Positions 18,276 to 29,764 are shown, counted from the first letter of the stretch. The stretch: DNA of 64,000 bases from an uncultured Methylophilaceae bacterium (GCA_905182075.1 CAJIZS010000001.1:248001-312000), one strand, 5' to 3'. Made by a program: numbers and translations. Notes: a model not told the origin generated them from the sequence alone.

Positions 18276-18385
18276 TATAATTTAATTTGAGTATATTCAT
18301 TAGATTCAGTAATCATTTTTGAATTACCAATTCGCACCTTAGTAACACCTTTTTTCAAAGCTTCAAAGCAATTTTTTATTTTTAT
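18275..18385 (-). pseudogene. C-terminal fragment, probably acetylglutamate kinase (argB-like)
   Basis: About 36 residues ending FEALKKGVTKVRIGNSKMI then EYTQIKL and TAA. The KGVTKVRIG strand resembles the end of ArgB, and the partner argE-like start overlaps it, as in flavobacterial arginine operons. Its upstream boundary near 18385 is where the native leader of the ferritin-like gene resumes. Short, so the call is tentative. Confidence 0.45.
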
Positions 18386-18435
18386 GATATTTTTACACCA
18401 GTAATAAACAACTAATAACAATACAGGAGAAAAAA

Positions 18436-18886
18436 ATGACAGATAACACAGCAAAAGTAGTAATCACTTGAAAATATTTTAGAAATGGAACTTGCTGGAG
18501 TAGTAATATACACACATTACGCTTTAATGGTATACGGATACAATAGAATTCCAATTATCAGTTGGTTAAGGGGTCAGGCCACTGAGTCTCTAGATCATGC
18601 GAATCAAGCTGGAGAGCTAATAACGACACTTGGCGGCCATCCTTCACTTGGCATTGGTCCTTTATTAGAATCTCACAATCATGATATTGGTAATATTTTA
18701 AGAGAATCGCTTGATCATGAGCTTGCTTCTCTAAATTCATACAAGGACCTCCTTAAATTAGTTGAGGGAGACTCTATAATGCTCGAAGAGTATGCAAGGA
18801 CGATGATACATACTGAGGAAATGCATTTAGGTGAAGTAGATAAAATGTTAAGAAACCCTGGTGATGTTGAACCCTTTAACAAATGA
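18436..18886 (+). CDS. Bacterioferritin-like (ferritin-like domain) protein
   Basis: From ATG 18436, preceded by an AGGAGA ribosome site, MTDNTAKVVI is followed after a shift near 18470 by NILEMELAGVVIYTHYALMV, TESLDHANQAGELITTLGGHP, SLDHELASLNSYKDLLKLV and MIHTEEMHLGEVDKMLR. The E-xx-H pairs in four helices are the di-iron ferroxidase ligands of bacterioferritin/DPS-like proteins. About 149 residues. It overlaps tusA by four bases (ATGA), so iron storage and sulfur transfer genes are translationally coupled. Confidence 0.85.
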
Positions 18887-19110
18887 AATTTGACTTAGAA
18901 GTCGATGCTATTGGTCTCAAATGTCCTCTCCCAATTTTATATTGTAAGAGGGGACTAAATAGCATATTGGATAATCAAACATTAAAAATTAAAACCACAG
19001 ATAAAAGTGCTCATAAGGATTTCAAATCTTTCTGTGATAAAACCGGGCATCAACTTGTTGAGCATTTTAAAGAAAATGAAGTAACTATTTTTTATATTAC
19101 AAAAAATTAA
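18883..19110 (+). CDS. tusA: TusA family sulfur carrier protein
   Basis: Intact 75-residue protein with DAIGLKCPLPILYCKRGLN: the CPxP motif holding the persulfide cysteine, followed by KIKTTDKSAHKDFKSFC, the central strand and helix of the family. TusA relays sulfur for tRNA thiolation and cofactor synthesis. The start overlaps the ferritin-like gene; the end overlaps the convergent valS end by four bases. Confidence 0.93.
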   Translation: MKFDLEVDAIGLKCPLPILYCKRGLNSILDNQTLKIKTTDKSAHKDFKSFCDKTGHQLVEHFKENEVTIFYITKN

Positions 19111-21854
19111 CTATTTAATTTCATACTATAATACTGTTTTTCTCTTAAAAGACTGAAACTTTTAAGTCTTTCTTCTTCCTGCTCTATAACTTCACTTGGA
19201 GCTTTTGAGGTAAAGCTTTTATTACTCAACTTGCCATGAGCTTTTGTAATTTGAATTATTATATCTAATTTACTTGATAAACTAACAATATCCCTTGGTT
19301 TGCATAAATATCCATTAAAATTGTTAATAATCGCAACAGGAGCATCTTGGTCTGGAATATTTTTTACAAGTTCTACTTCTGATAGTTTTGCTAATCCTTT
19401 TATATAATTCTTATATGTATTAAAAATTTTCTCATCACCCTCAACAACTAAAGGAATTTTTTGAGCTGGAGAAATGTTCATCTCCCCCCTCAAACTTCTT
19501 GTGTTTAAATCAGAAAACTTTTGCTCTTTCCACTTAATCATCTTTATCTATTTTATTTATTCTTCTTTCATGCCCCGTCAGGGTTTAGCTGAATGCCGGC
19601 CAGCGGGGCAATGTTTTGCCATATTTCTTCAGTTATAAAGGGCAGCATAGGATGGGCGAGGCGCAGGATTGCCTCTAACACGCGGACCAAGGTTCTTCTA
19701 GTTGCTCGTTGCTGAGCCTCTGTTCCGTTTTGGATTTGAATTTTTGCTAACTCTAAATACCAATCACAATATTCATCCCAAATAAACCGATAAATCTCTT
19801 GAGATAATAAATCAAACCGATATTCTTCATAAGCTTTATGTATTTTATCTAAAGTAATTTGTAATTCGCTTACTATCCATCGATCAGCTTGTGAAAATTC
19901 CAGATACCCATCGGTACATTCTTCAAAACCATTGTCTTGTTCTTCACAATTCATTAAAACAAAGCGCGCAGCATTCCATAATTTATTACAAAAATTTCTA
20001 TAACCCTCTACTCTTTTTAAATTCGAACTTAATGTCTCTACCAGGGCTTGCAAGACTTGCAAATGTAAAACGAAGTGCATCAGTTCCGTGTCCTTTATCG
20101 AGTATCAGAAATTCTTTTTTAGTTTTTTTTATAATGTTTATTTTTGGAAGTTCATATCCCATTGTTCTCTTCTTAACTAAATCATCTAGGGAGATTCCAT
20201 CTATTAGGTCTATAGGATCTAAAACATTACCTTTAGACTTACTCATCTTATTTCCATCAGAGTCGCGGATTAATCCATGAACATACACATGCTTAAAAGG
20301 GAACTTCTTTCATGAAATATTTAGTCATCATGATCATTCTGGCAACCCAGAAGAAAATAATATCAAAACCAGTCACTAGCACAGAGTTAGGATAAAAATT
20401 TTCTAATACTTTATTATTTTCTTTTATTATCTGGCCAACCTAATGTAGCAAAAGGCCATAGACCTGATGAAAACCAGGTATCTAAGGCATCGGCGTCTTG
20501 GTGCAGGTCTGTATACCCATCATTTTTAGCTAACTCTTGAGCTTCTTTTAAAGAATGTGCTACATAAATCCTTCCATCTGGACCATACCATGCTGGTATT
20601 TGATGTCCCCACCATAATTGCCTTGAAATACACCAATCTTGAATATTATTTAACCATTGATTATAAGTATTAATCCAGTTTCCTGGGTAAAATTTAATTT
20701 CAACTTCAGAAAATCCATTAGGGTCAATTTCACTAAAATCATTTTCCCATTTTTTATTTTTTTTGTGAAGAACACTAACACCTAAATATCCACCTTGGCT
20801 CAATAATCGAACCCGTTCGATACTCTTCAGGAACCAGGTTCATTAGTGCAATTTTCGTCTCATCAAAGCTTTCTTCGCCATTGGCAATCCTCTGAGCGCT
20901 GGCCACTTCCTCAGAGTAAGGCCTTCCGTCCGCACGCATGTTGGCTTTGATATCCATAAGATTATACATGGGAATGTTAGTACGTTTAGCGACTTGATAA
21001 TCGTTGAAATCATGAGCACCTGTAATTTTTACTGCCCCCGTACCAAAATCAATATCAACATATTCATCTGCAATTATTGGTACTTCTCGATTAACAAGTG
21101 GTATTGTGGCTTTTTTTCCTATATATTTTTTGTACCTCTTATCTTCTGGGTGAACCATTAACGCAACATCACCCAACATTGTTTCAGGCCGGGTAGTCGC
21201 TACAGTAAGAAAACTATTTTTGTGATTAATTAACGGGTAGTTAATATGCCATAAAGAACCTGGCTCTTCCTCTTGAATGACCTCTAAATCTGATACTGCT
21301 GTCTGCAGCTGAACATCCCAATTAACCAATCTCTTGCCACGATAAATAAGTCCGTCCTGATAGAGCTTAACAAAAGATTCTGTTACGACCTTAGAGAGAT
21401 CTTCGTCCATTGTAAAGCGTTCTCTCGACCAGTCAGGAGAAGTTCCTAATCTTCTCATTTGCTTTGTAATTTTTCCACCAGAGATATTTCTCCACTCCCA
21501 TACCTTCTCAATGAATTTTTCTCGGCCTAGCTCATGCCTAGAAATACCTTCTTGGTCTAATTGTCTTTCAACAAGCATCTGCGTTGCAATTCCAGCATGA
21601 TCAGTCCCAGGCTGCCAAAGAGTATTTGCTCCACTCATACGATGATATCTCGTCAAAATATCCATCAGAGTCTGATTAAATCCGTGCCCCATGTGAAGGG
21701 TTCCAGTAACATTCGGAGGGGGTAGCAGAATTGAGAATGATTTTGGATTCTTTAAATCTAAACCAATCTTATAATAACCTTTAGATTCCCAGAATTGATA
21801 CCATTTTCCCTCAATATCTTTAGGACTAAATGATTTTTCTAACTCTTCTTTCAT
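19107..21854 (-). CDS. valS: Valyl-tRNA synthetase (frameshifted, two foreign-looking stretches)
   Basis: Class I synthetase. [19 protein letters not shown] carries the HIGH signature (HMGH) and [17 protein letters not shown] the KMSKS loop; [21 protein letters not shown] and [11 protein letters not shown] are further landmarks. The C-terminal coiled-coil arm is in 19107-19541. Frames change near 20800, 20410, 20290, 20075 and 19560. Two parts look borrowed: 20810-21050 reads like alphaproteobacterial ValS ([21 protein letters not shown]) and drops about 45 native residues, and 19568-19690 is GC-rich and ends LNPDGA out of frame. About 916 codons in total span. Confidence 0.93.
20806..21050 (-). 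other. Alphaproteobacteria-like patch within valS
   Basis: Encodes [20 protein letters not shown] then [19 protein letters not shown] and LVPEEYRTG. Betaproteobacterial ValS has PAHDFNDYEVGKRH wording here. GC content rises (CCGTCCGCACGCATG) and the reading frame breaks at its 3' edge, where the conserved DRFEARK-type segment is absent. Confidence 0.5.
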
Positions 21855-21920
21855 TGAATTCTTATTCTTATTTAAGTGACAATATTAACATGCCTGATAT
21901 GAAGAAAATAACTGATTAAA

Positions 21921-22667
21921 CTATCTTGAACATACTAAACAATTTTTATCTTTTTTTATAGTTAATATTTTCCCTTCAAATTCTTTTTGGTCAATTAATA
22001 ATAGATGGCCGTTTAAAGACTTTCCAATATTCAGTAACAATTTCATTGCTTCAGCTGCCTGACATGCTCCAATTATCCCTACAAGTGGTGAAAAAACACC
22101 GTGATCAGCGCATCTAACTTCTAACTCTTCATCTGTGTTGGGGAACAAACAGTTATAACAAGGGCTGTTTGAATCCCTAAAATCGTATATGCTTACTTGG
22201 CCATCAAACTTAATTGCAGCCCCAGAGACTAGCGGCTTTCTTTGATTAAAAGCAATTTGATTTAGAGCATATCTAGTCTTGAAATTATCTGAACAATCAA
22301 TAATAATATTTGCATTTTTAGAAAGTTCTTCCATTTCCTTAACGTCTAGCTTCTTAGTTATTGAAATAATTTCAATATCTGAGTTAATCTTTTCTAAATT
22401 TTTCTTTGCTGACAAAGATTTATTCATACCGAGTGAATCTTGATTGTGAAGTAATTGTCTTTGCAGGTTAGACAGGTCAACTTTATCAAAATCGCATATA
22501 GTTAACTTTCCTATCCCTGATGCGGCTAGATACATTGATACAGGTGAGCCAAGACCCCCTGCACCGATAATAAGGCAGTGACTATCAAGTAATTTTTGCT
22601 GTCCTTCATATTCAATTTCAGGTAATAAAATATGACGACTATATCTAATTAACTGACTATCTTTCAT
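21921..22667 (-). CDS. moeB: MoeB/ThiF family adenylyltransferase
   Basis: Adenylates the C-terminal Gly-Gly of a ubiquitin-like sulfur carrier (MoaD or ThiS). RYSRHILLPEIEYEGQQKL is the family start; CLIIGAGGLGSPVSMYLAASG is the ATP-binding Rossmann loop, DFDKVDLSNLQRQ and DCSDNFKTRYALN the nucleotide site. RCADHGVFSPLVG contains the catalytic-type Cys. Two CxxC pairs (SPCYNCLFP and NCLVCSR) bind structural zinc. Intact, 248 residues, without a rhodanese domain. Its start overlaps the upstream glycan gene by 11 bases, so it is cotranslated with a surface-sugar operon, an odd partnership. Confidence 0.9.
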   Translation of the reverse strand: MKDSQLIRYSRHILLPEIEYEGQQKLLDSHCLIIGAGGLGSPVSMYLAASGIGKLTICDFDKVDLSNLQRQLLHNQDSLGMNKSLSAKKNLEKINSDIEIISITKKLDVKEMEELSKNANIIIDCSDNFKTRYALNQIAFNQRKPLVSGAAIKFDGQVSIYDFRDSNSPCYNCLFPNTDEELEVRCADHGVFSPLVGIIGACQAAEAMKLLLNIGKSLNGHLLLIDQKEFEGKILTIKKDKNCLVCSR

Positions 22668-24099
22668 AACTAATTCGGACCTCTATTTGACTTTGATTAA
22701 TCTCACAATGACCAATAGTTTTAGTTTTTTCAGAAAAATACTGCTCAAGTAATCCACAATTATTATATTGATTAACATTATTTTTATCTATTAATATACT
22801 TGTGGGCAAACCTCTTAGCATTTCTTTATCTAAGTCTTTTATAATCTGAGGAAGTCTAATTTCCTTTGGTTAATTGATTGATCAAATATATTTAGTTGCA
22901 GGCTTTAAATTAATATTTTGTAAGTAAAGGTATGGATAATTAATATTAAAATCATCATATTGGGAGTTACCAACAAAGATACTTTTATAGCCATATTTCA
23001 AATCATTAAAACTGTTACAAGTATTTTCAACTTGACTTTGCGTGATTAAAAAACTAAATATAAAGATTATAAAAAAACAAAAAATTCCATTTATCGAAAG
23101 AATTAATTTCTTACTTTTTAAATAAAACCTGCTAAAGAATGAAGGCAATGAGTAAATTAAAAAAAGACTTGATATATAAAAAGGTAGAAAATGACCTACG
23201 TCTGACCTAGAAAGTGTAGGAATAAAAAGAGAAATTCCTAAAAAATAAAAAAAAACTTTAATATCATTAAATTTTTCTTTAATTAAAGAACAGCCAACTA
23301 AAATATAGGCTAATAATATAAAGTAATAAATATTTAAAATACTTAAAATATTATTATCCCATTTAAATGGGAGGCTTCTGAATTTAGCAATTATAAAAGG
23401 GTCAAAAAATACATATTGTATGACATTATAAAAATTTTCATTTCCATAAATAAAAAAAGATGAAATTAGAAGTAATATTGCGCTCAAACTAATTAAAAAT
23501 AATTTAGCTGTATGAGTGATTTCGAAATCTACACCTTTTATTTTACAAAATGCTCTATATAAAAACAGAATACCTAGGCAAAATACTAATCTATCCCACC
23601 TTACAAAACAAAGGAGAATTGAATAAGCAAATATTTTCCAGGTAATCTTCTTAGTTTGATAGGTTGTAAAATATTCTAAACATAAGATGAAGGTTAGCAA
23701 TACCGAGAAAGGTTCACCCCCCAATTTAGCTATAAACAGAGTTTCAATTACGAGTATTGTAACTATCGTATGAATATTTTGATCTGAATAGATTTTTCGT
23801 ATTTGTTCGACTATCACCAATTGAAGGAGAAAATGAATTGGCCATACAAATGTTATTAGATTGAAGGCCCCAAAAGATAACTTATCAATAAATAATGATA
23901 GTAAAGATGGGCCAAATGGATATATAAATACAAAATCTTTATATGGAAGCCAGCCTTGTGTTGGATAAATTAGTTGTAGTTTGAATAAAGCAGAATCAAA
24001 TAATTGAAAATGAGGCTCAATAAAGCTATAAGCAAAAATGTTTGCTATAGCTAAGATGCTATAAAATATAAAGTTAGGTGTTCTTACAATATTATTCAT
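22657..24099 (-). CDS. Polytopic membrane protein, probable GT-C type glycosyltransferase
   Basis: The first 405 residues are clean and contain about ten hydrophobic helices with long Phe/Ile/Leu stretches. An early periplasmic loop (SFIEPHFQLFDSALFKLQLIY) holds acidic residues, and RSDVGHFLPFY lies late, the pattern of ArnT/PMT-like enzymes using polyprenyl-phosphate sugars. After TGA near 22881 a shift restores a soluble tail: EIRLPQIIKDLDKEML, LPTSILIDKNNV, CGLLEQYFSEKTKTIGH, ending at 22657 inside moeB. Total about 480 residues. With the adjacent GtrA and GT2 genes it fits the third member of a Gtr cassette; donor and acceptor are unknown. Confidence 0.6.
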
Positions 24100-24132
24100 G
24101 AGCTAAAAATTAATTTTTAATTTTCCTAAATG

Positions 24133-24475
24133 TTCCAATATTTATTTATAAAAATTGAGAAAATGCCACAATTGGAATTGTTATATATTTTGCAATTATT
24201 GGGTCATAATAAATAAACATAATTTTTAATAATAAAGTTGAAAGAACCATCCCAAATATTATTACAGAAATAAATTTTATGTCAAAAATTTTAATTGTAG
24301 AATATTTCTTAAAATTAAAATTTAAATTCATTAAAAAAGAAAAAATAGATGCTAGAAATATTGCAATTATATTCGCTATATATAAATTGATTTGCAATAT
24401 TAACAACTTATATAGATAAACTTCAATGAGCACACAAGTTAGACCTATTGCAAAATAAAGTATGAAGTGTCTCAA
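24133..24475 (-). CDS. GtrA family membrane protein
   Basis: MRHFILYFAIGLTCVLIEVYLYKLL and three more hydrophobic helices, with SFLMNLNFNFKKYS between helices 2 and 3, match GtrA, a four-helix protein thought to flip bactoprenol-linked sugar across the inner membrane. The clean frame ends at 24146 (VAFSQFL); one T removed from the TTTTT run gives INKYWNI and a stop at 24133, the usual GtrA ending (N-(K/R)-x-W-x-F type). It starts two bases after the GT2 stop, so it is cotranscribed. Confidence 0.82.
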
Positions 24476-24477
24476 AA

Positions 24478-25171
24478 TTAGCTAAATCTTAATTTTATTA
24501 AACCGATTATGTTTCTTACGATAATTGCAGGCATCTTAATTGGCTTATAAACAACACTTGATCCGTCATACCTTAGGAAATGCTTAATTGAATATTGGCT
24601 TATACTCATTCTAAGCTTTAGTGCTGCGCCTATATATCCCCACCAAAAACCCTCACGCATATAGCTACAATAAGGGACTAATTTTAAATATACTTCTTTT
24701 TTTGCAAGGATATAAGGGCAGCTTGGATCTTTAATATTAGAGATAAAAAGAATTCTGTGGAGAATTAAAAATAAAAAAGAATAGGCTTTTCTTATAATTG
24801 GGTCCATTCGAGGATCTCTAATACCAATTGATATATCTGAAGTTTCTTTGTTTTTCCAGAAAATATCAAAAGAATCAGGCATACATTGTCCATCGCTATC
24901 TATACATAATAAATATTTATATTTACTTGCTTTTATACCTGATAAAACTCCGCCGCCATAACCTCTTCTATCAACCGAAGACTCATTTTTTATTGGGTAT
25001 TTTTTTGATAAAAGTATTATTAAATCTCGTACCAAACATACTCCCATCTTCACACACCACAAATTCGTGCTTGATACTTCTTTTTACTAAATAATTGTTC
25101 CAGCTTTTAATTACATGTCCAAGTGATTTGACCTCATTATGAGTAGGTAAAATAATTGATAGAGTGCTCAT
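24478..25171 (-). CDS. Family 2 glycosyltransferase, polyprenyl-phosphate sugar synthase-like (frameshifted)
   Basis: LSIILPTHNEVKSLGHVIKSW and VVCEDGSxDGT are the GT2 start; DRRGYGGGVLSGIKASKYKYLLCIDSDGQ contains the DxD-type metal site. DPSCPYILAKKEVYL and GFWWGYIGAAL follow as in dolichyl/bactoprenyl-phosphate sugar synthases. No C-terminal membrane pair is visible, so it resembles the soluble catalytic part. Frame break near 25040. About 231 residues. Its ATG overlaps the epimerase stop (ATGA). Confidence 0.82.
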
Positions 25172-26147
25172 TTATTTGCCTTTACTTGACTATCAATCCA
25201 GTCATAAGTTAATTCAAGACCTTTGATAAGGGGTTGGGTTGGCTTCCATTTTAATCTTTCGTGTACCAACTTATTATCAGAGTTTCTCCCTCTTACACCT
25301 AATGGTCCATCAATATGAGATTTAGTAATTTTTTTCCCTGCAATTTCAGCAACAATATCTACTAATCCATTAATTGTAACCATCTCTTCTGAGCCAATAT
25401 TAAAGGGACCAGATAAATTTGATCTTGTAAGCTTTGTTGTTCCATCTAAGCACTCATCTATATACAAAAAAGATCGAGTTTGCTCGCCATCACCCCATAT
25501 TTCAATTTGATCACTAGCATCACATAATGCAACCTTCCTACATATTGCTGCCGGAGCTTTTTCTCTCCCTCCATCCCAGGTCCCGTAGGGACCAAAAATA
25601 TTATGGTACCTAGCGATATGCGAATTAAAACCATAATTACGTAAATAAGCGAGATATAGTCTCTCTGAGAATAGCTTTTCCCAGCCATACTCAGAATCTG
25701 GATTTGCAGGATAAGCTGATTCCTCTGAACAATTTGGATTATCTGGGTCCAGCTGGTTGTGTTCTGGATACATGCAAGCAGATCCACTATAAAAAATATT
25801 TTTATTTTTTTGGGTTAAGTAAATTTTATCTATAAATTCAAATTAATCATACAACTATTATGCATAATGTCTGCATCATTTTCACCCGTAAATATAAACC
25901 CTGCTCCACCCATGTCTGCGGCTAATTGGTAAATTTCATCGAATTGTTGATCCAAAGCTTGTTTACACAACTCTTTCTCTTTAAGGTCTCCTTGAATGAA
26001 ATCATCAGCCTCTGTTTGCCAGTACTCTGGGTACTTCAAATCAACAGCTCTAACCCAATAACCCTCGTTTTTTAACCTTCTGACAAGATGAGAGCCAATA
26101 AACCCACCCCCACCCAAAACAAGTGCTTTTTTTGAAAGCTTAGTCAT
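25168..26147 (-). CDS. NAD-dependent epimerase, GDP-mannose 3,5-epimerase-like (frameshifted)
   Basis: An extended SDR: ALVLGGGGFIGSHLVRRLKNEGY is the NAD-binding loop, and DEIYQLAADMGGAGFI is typical of GDP-mannose 3,5-epimerases. CMYPEHNQLDP and ESAYPANPDSEYGWEKLFSERL carry the catalytic Tyr-x3-Lys; RYHNIFGPYGTWDGGREKAPAAICRKV follows. C-terminus KWKPTQPLIKGLELTYDWI is normal. Breaks near 25840 and 25785. About 326 residues. First enzyme of the glycan run on this strand, probably making a galactose-type nucleotide sugar; the exact product is not fixed by sequence alone. Confidence 0.82.
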
Positions 26148-26265
26148 TACTCACCTCGTAGATTATGAAATTTTTGAAAACATTAATATGCATTATAACT
26201 TTAAGGAGCAATTATTGATAATTGAAATTATGCTAACTAAAAATTTAAATTACTTAAAAGTATTA

Positions 26266-27540
26266 TCAATTTTTTTTAGCCTTAAAAGAGCTAAATCTTT
26301 TATAAGAATAAGATTTACAAATTAATTTATATTTTTTATAAATATAATAGGTTGCAGACATATTTTTAACAACCAGACCAAAAATAAGGGATAAAGGTAC
26401 GGCTAATAAAGTACTATAGAGATTAATAAAAAAGAATATAATAATTGTGGCAAGAAAAGACCAAAATGTTATTGATCTCATAACTGATGCCCTACCAAAC
26501 ATTTGCAGAACATAATCATTGGCTCCAAAAATAACATGGAATAATTGTGCAATTATAAAAATATAAAATACATCATGATTTTCTGAATTATTAATATCAA
26601 ATAAAGTTAAAATTTCATGTGAAAAAAGTATCATAAAAATACTTACAATAATTGAGAGTAGAGTTGATATAGAGGCGCTGGTATATATTGTTTTTTGAAT
26701 TAGTTTAGAATCTTTTTGAAAATATTTTGCATATATGGGAGCGGCGATTGTACCCATAACAGCCATCGGGACTGCAATAAAAAAAGCAAGCCGCGCAAAA
26801 ATATGTAGCTCACCTATTGATTCGGCAGATATAAATATTGCTCCCAAGAAAAACACAAACCAGTCTAAACTAAAATTCAGCCCCTCATAAATGAAAACTT
26901 GGCCAGATTCAGTAAATATTATTTTATTCATTTTAAAAATATTCTTAGATTTATCAATATTTTTGAAATAAAAAATAACAAAATTGACAACGATAAACCC
27001 TACAAACCCTGAATAAAAATATAATTTAGACAAATGATTCAGATTAATATCTTTATTGAAAACATAATAATTAGTTAACATAAAAATTATGAATATTAAT
27101 GGCAATAGCCCAACAGCAAAAAAGTTACCTAACCCAGATTTGCCTACTGCATTTAGGTAACCAGAGATTAAAAGATTATTAGAATAAAAGATGACAGATG
27201 AAAGCACTATAAATATGTAAGAATAATCTTCTAATATTTGTAAACTGTTAAATTCCCAAAAAAATATTAACAAAAATAAAAATAAACCATAGATTATTAG
27301 CTGAATAAATAATAATTTCTTATATAAGTCCACGCCATTACAGCTTAATTGATTTTTAAGCTTAATTATTGTTTTATCAAACCCAAATCTAACAAAAAAG
27401 GAAACAAATAACATCCAAGTTAATATGTTGTAATATTTTCCAGTTTCAGCTGGGTTTAAAAATTCTGTGACTAAAAATAATGATAAAATTGTAATCAATA
27501 TTGAAATTGCTCTTCTTATAAATGTTAGAATTTTTTTCAT
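26266..27540 (-). CDS. Oligosaccharide flippase-like membrane protein (Wzx/MATE-type fold)
   Basis: Intact 424 residues with about twelve hydrophobic helices, a basic N-terminus (MKKILTFIRRAISILITILS) and a lysine-rich tail. Features include TEFLNPAETGKYYNILTWM after helix 1 and LFGANDYVLQMFGRASVMR late, similar to polysaccharide biosynthesis (PST) exporters. It probably moves lipid-linked glycan outward. It lies 120 bases upstream of the epimerase gene on the same strand, so it heads the surface-glycan cluster. Confidence 0.8.
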   Translation of the reverse strand: MKKILTFIRRAISILITILSLFLVTEFLNPAETGKYYNILTWMLFVSFFVRFGFDKTIIKLKNQLSCNGVDLYKKLLFIQLIIYGLFLFLLIFFWEFNSLQILEDYSYIFIVLSSVIFYSNNLLISGYLNAVGKSGLGNFFAVGLLPLIFIIFMLTNYYVFNKDINLNHLSKLYFYSGFVGFIVVNFVIFYFKNIDKSKNIFKMNKIIFTESGQVFIYEGLNFSLDWFVFFLGAIFISAESIGELHIFARLAFFIAVPMAVMGTIAAPIYAKYFQKDSKLIQKTIYTSASISTLLSIIVSIFMILFSHEILTLFDINNSENHDVFYIFIIAQLFHVIFGANDYVLQMFGRASVMRSITFWSFLATIIIFFFINLYSTLLAVPLSLIFGLVVKNMSATYYIYKKYKLICKSYSYKRFSSFKAKKN

Positions 27541-27654
27541 TAGTTATTTTTTTAGAATCATTAAATATAAATTAATAAGTTTTAATAAATCATTTAACAT
27601 ACTTGTCTATGGTTATATGATATTCTATTAAAAAGCATTAATAAAGCAAAATAT

Positions 27655-28593
<939 letters not shown>

Positions 28594-28621
28594 AGTTACT
28601 AAACAAACTTGATTTAACCAT

Positions 28622-29764
28622 ATGAGATACATCTTTTTATTTTTCTTGTTATTTTATACAAACCTCAAAGCTATAGAAGCAGAAGAAAAGCCTGAGCCCC
28701 TTCCTGAAGAACTTCTTATCATGAGTCTTGACAAAATATCACAAGGTAACATAAACGGAGCAATTGATAATATTATTTACTTATCATCTAACAAGATTAC
28801 AAGAGTTAGATTTTATTTAATATATATAGTAACTATAACTGCACGTCTGGTACTCATTGTTTTGGTGGCTAAGCGTCACAAATCATATCCTGATGTGTTA
28901 TGATTTTAAAGAAGAAGCTTTAATGAGAACTATAGCTACTTTACAGTCTCCTGATTCCGGAACTATAAATTTTAATAACATCGATGTTTTGAATGATCAG
29001 TTATCACTTAGAAAAGTTCTAGGTTATTTACCTCAGTCATTTGGTGTTTATCCTAAATTCTGACCATTATGCGAGTATCGGCAAGAATGGTTTTGATAAA
29101 AAATATGAAGATTAAAATGATGTCTCCTGTTGGTATGTACTTTTTAAAAAATAAAATTAAAAGAAAGCTTCCAGATTTATATGGTGATGGCGCTTATAGG
29201 ATTAATTACCCCAATGTATACGATAAATTAAATAAATATACTGGATCAGGTATATGGATTCACGGAACACCTCAAAATACTTTTTCACGGGCTCCAGAAT
29301 CAAGTGATGGCTGTATTGTTCTTTCAAACCATGATTTAAAAAAAATTGCTAATATCATCATTAAAAGCAAATACTCCAATTATTATTTATCCTAAAGGAT
29401 GCTGGCATTCATTATCAGCATATTTAAGAAACTAATTTGAAGTTTACAATAAAAAATATTGGGAAAAAAAAGAAAATTTAATAGTTATATTAAATTTTAT
29501 GAAAAAAATTCCATGTATAACAACCATTCATATGAAAATTGGACACCAAAGAAAAGAGATGTGATTAACAAGTCTAAGAATATAGACATAAAGCTAAGTA
29601 ATATTTCAATATTTGAGTATCCAAATATTGAAAATGAAATGGTATTAGTAAATTTTGATCAATATTATAAAAGTAACTTGACTGCTATTAAAATGCATAA
29701 AACGCAAATATGGATTAAAAAAATTGATGGCTGGAAAATACTTTATGAGGGAAGAGGTAATTAA
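28622..29764 (+). CDS. L,D-transpeptidase (YkuD) with C-terminal NTF2-like domain (frameshifted, patched)
   Basis: Signal peptide MRYIFLFFLLFYTNLKAIEA, then EELLIMSLDKISQGNINGAI. The YkuD domain shows TPVGMYF-type strand (here SPVGMYFLKNKI), KLPDLYGDGAYRINYPN, SGIWIHGTPQNTFSRAPESS and DGCIVLSN with the catalytic His and Cys. The tail (YIKFYEKNSMYNNHSYENWTP, KTQIW-type strand, DGWKILYEGRG) is an NTF2-like fold matching the neighbour. Such enzymes make 3-3 peptidoglycan crosslinks or attach outer-membrane proteins. Bases 28918-29062 are an unrelated ABC-ATPase patch. About 381 codons overall. Confidence 0.78.
28918..29062 (+). other. ABC transporter ATPase fragment inside the L,D-transpeptidase gene
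   Basis: Encodes LMRTIATLQSPDSGTINFN then LRKVLGYLPQSFGVYPKF: the stretch from just after a Walker A Lys-Thr to the Q-loop of an ABC ATPase. The flanking Walker A, signature and Walker B motifs are absent and the host gene has no use for it. It takes the place of roughly 60 native residues before the catalytic domain. Confidence 0.7.

Noticed and set aside
19891-20280. 129-residue plus-strand open frame within valS
   Set aside because: Overlaps valS including KMSKS; the valS residues are conserved, the plus frame is not.
28622-29062. An ABC transporter gene in the 28-29 kb region
   Set aside because: Fewer than 50 residues of the ATPase are present, lacking all catalytic motifs.
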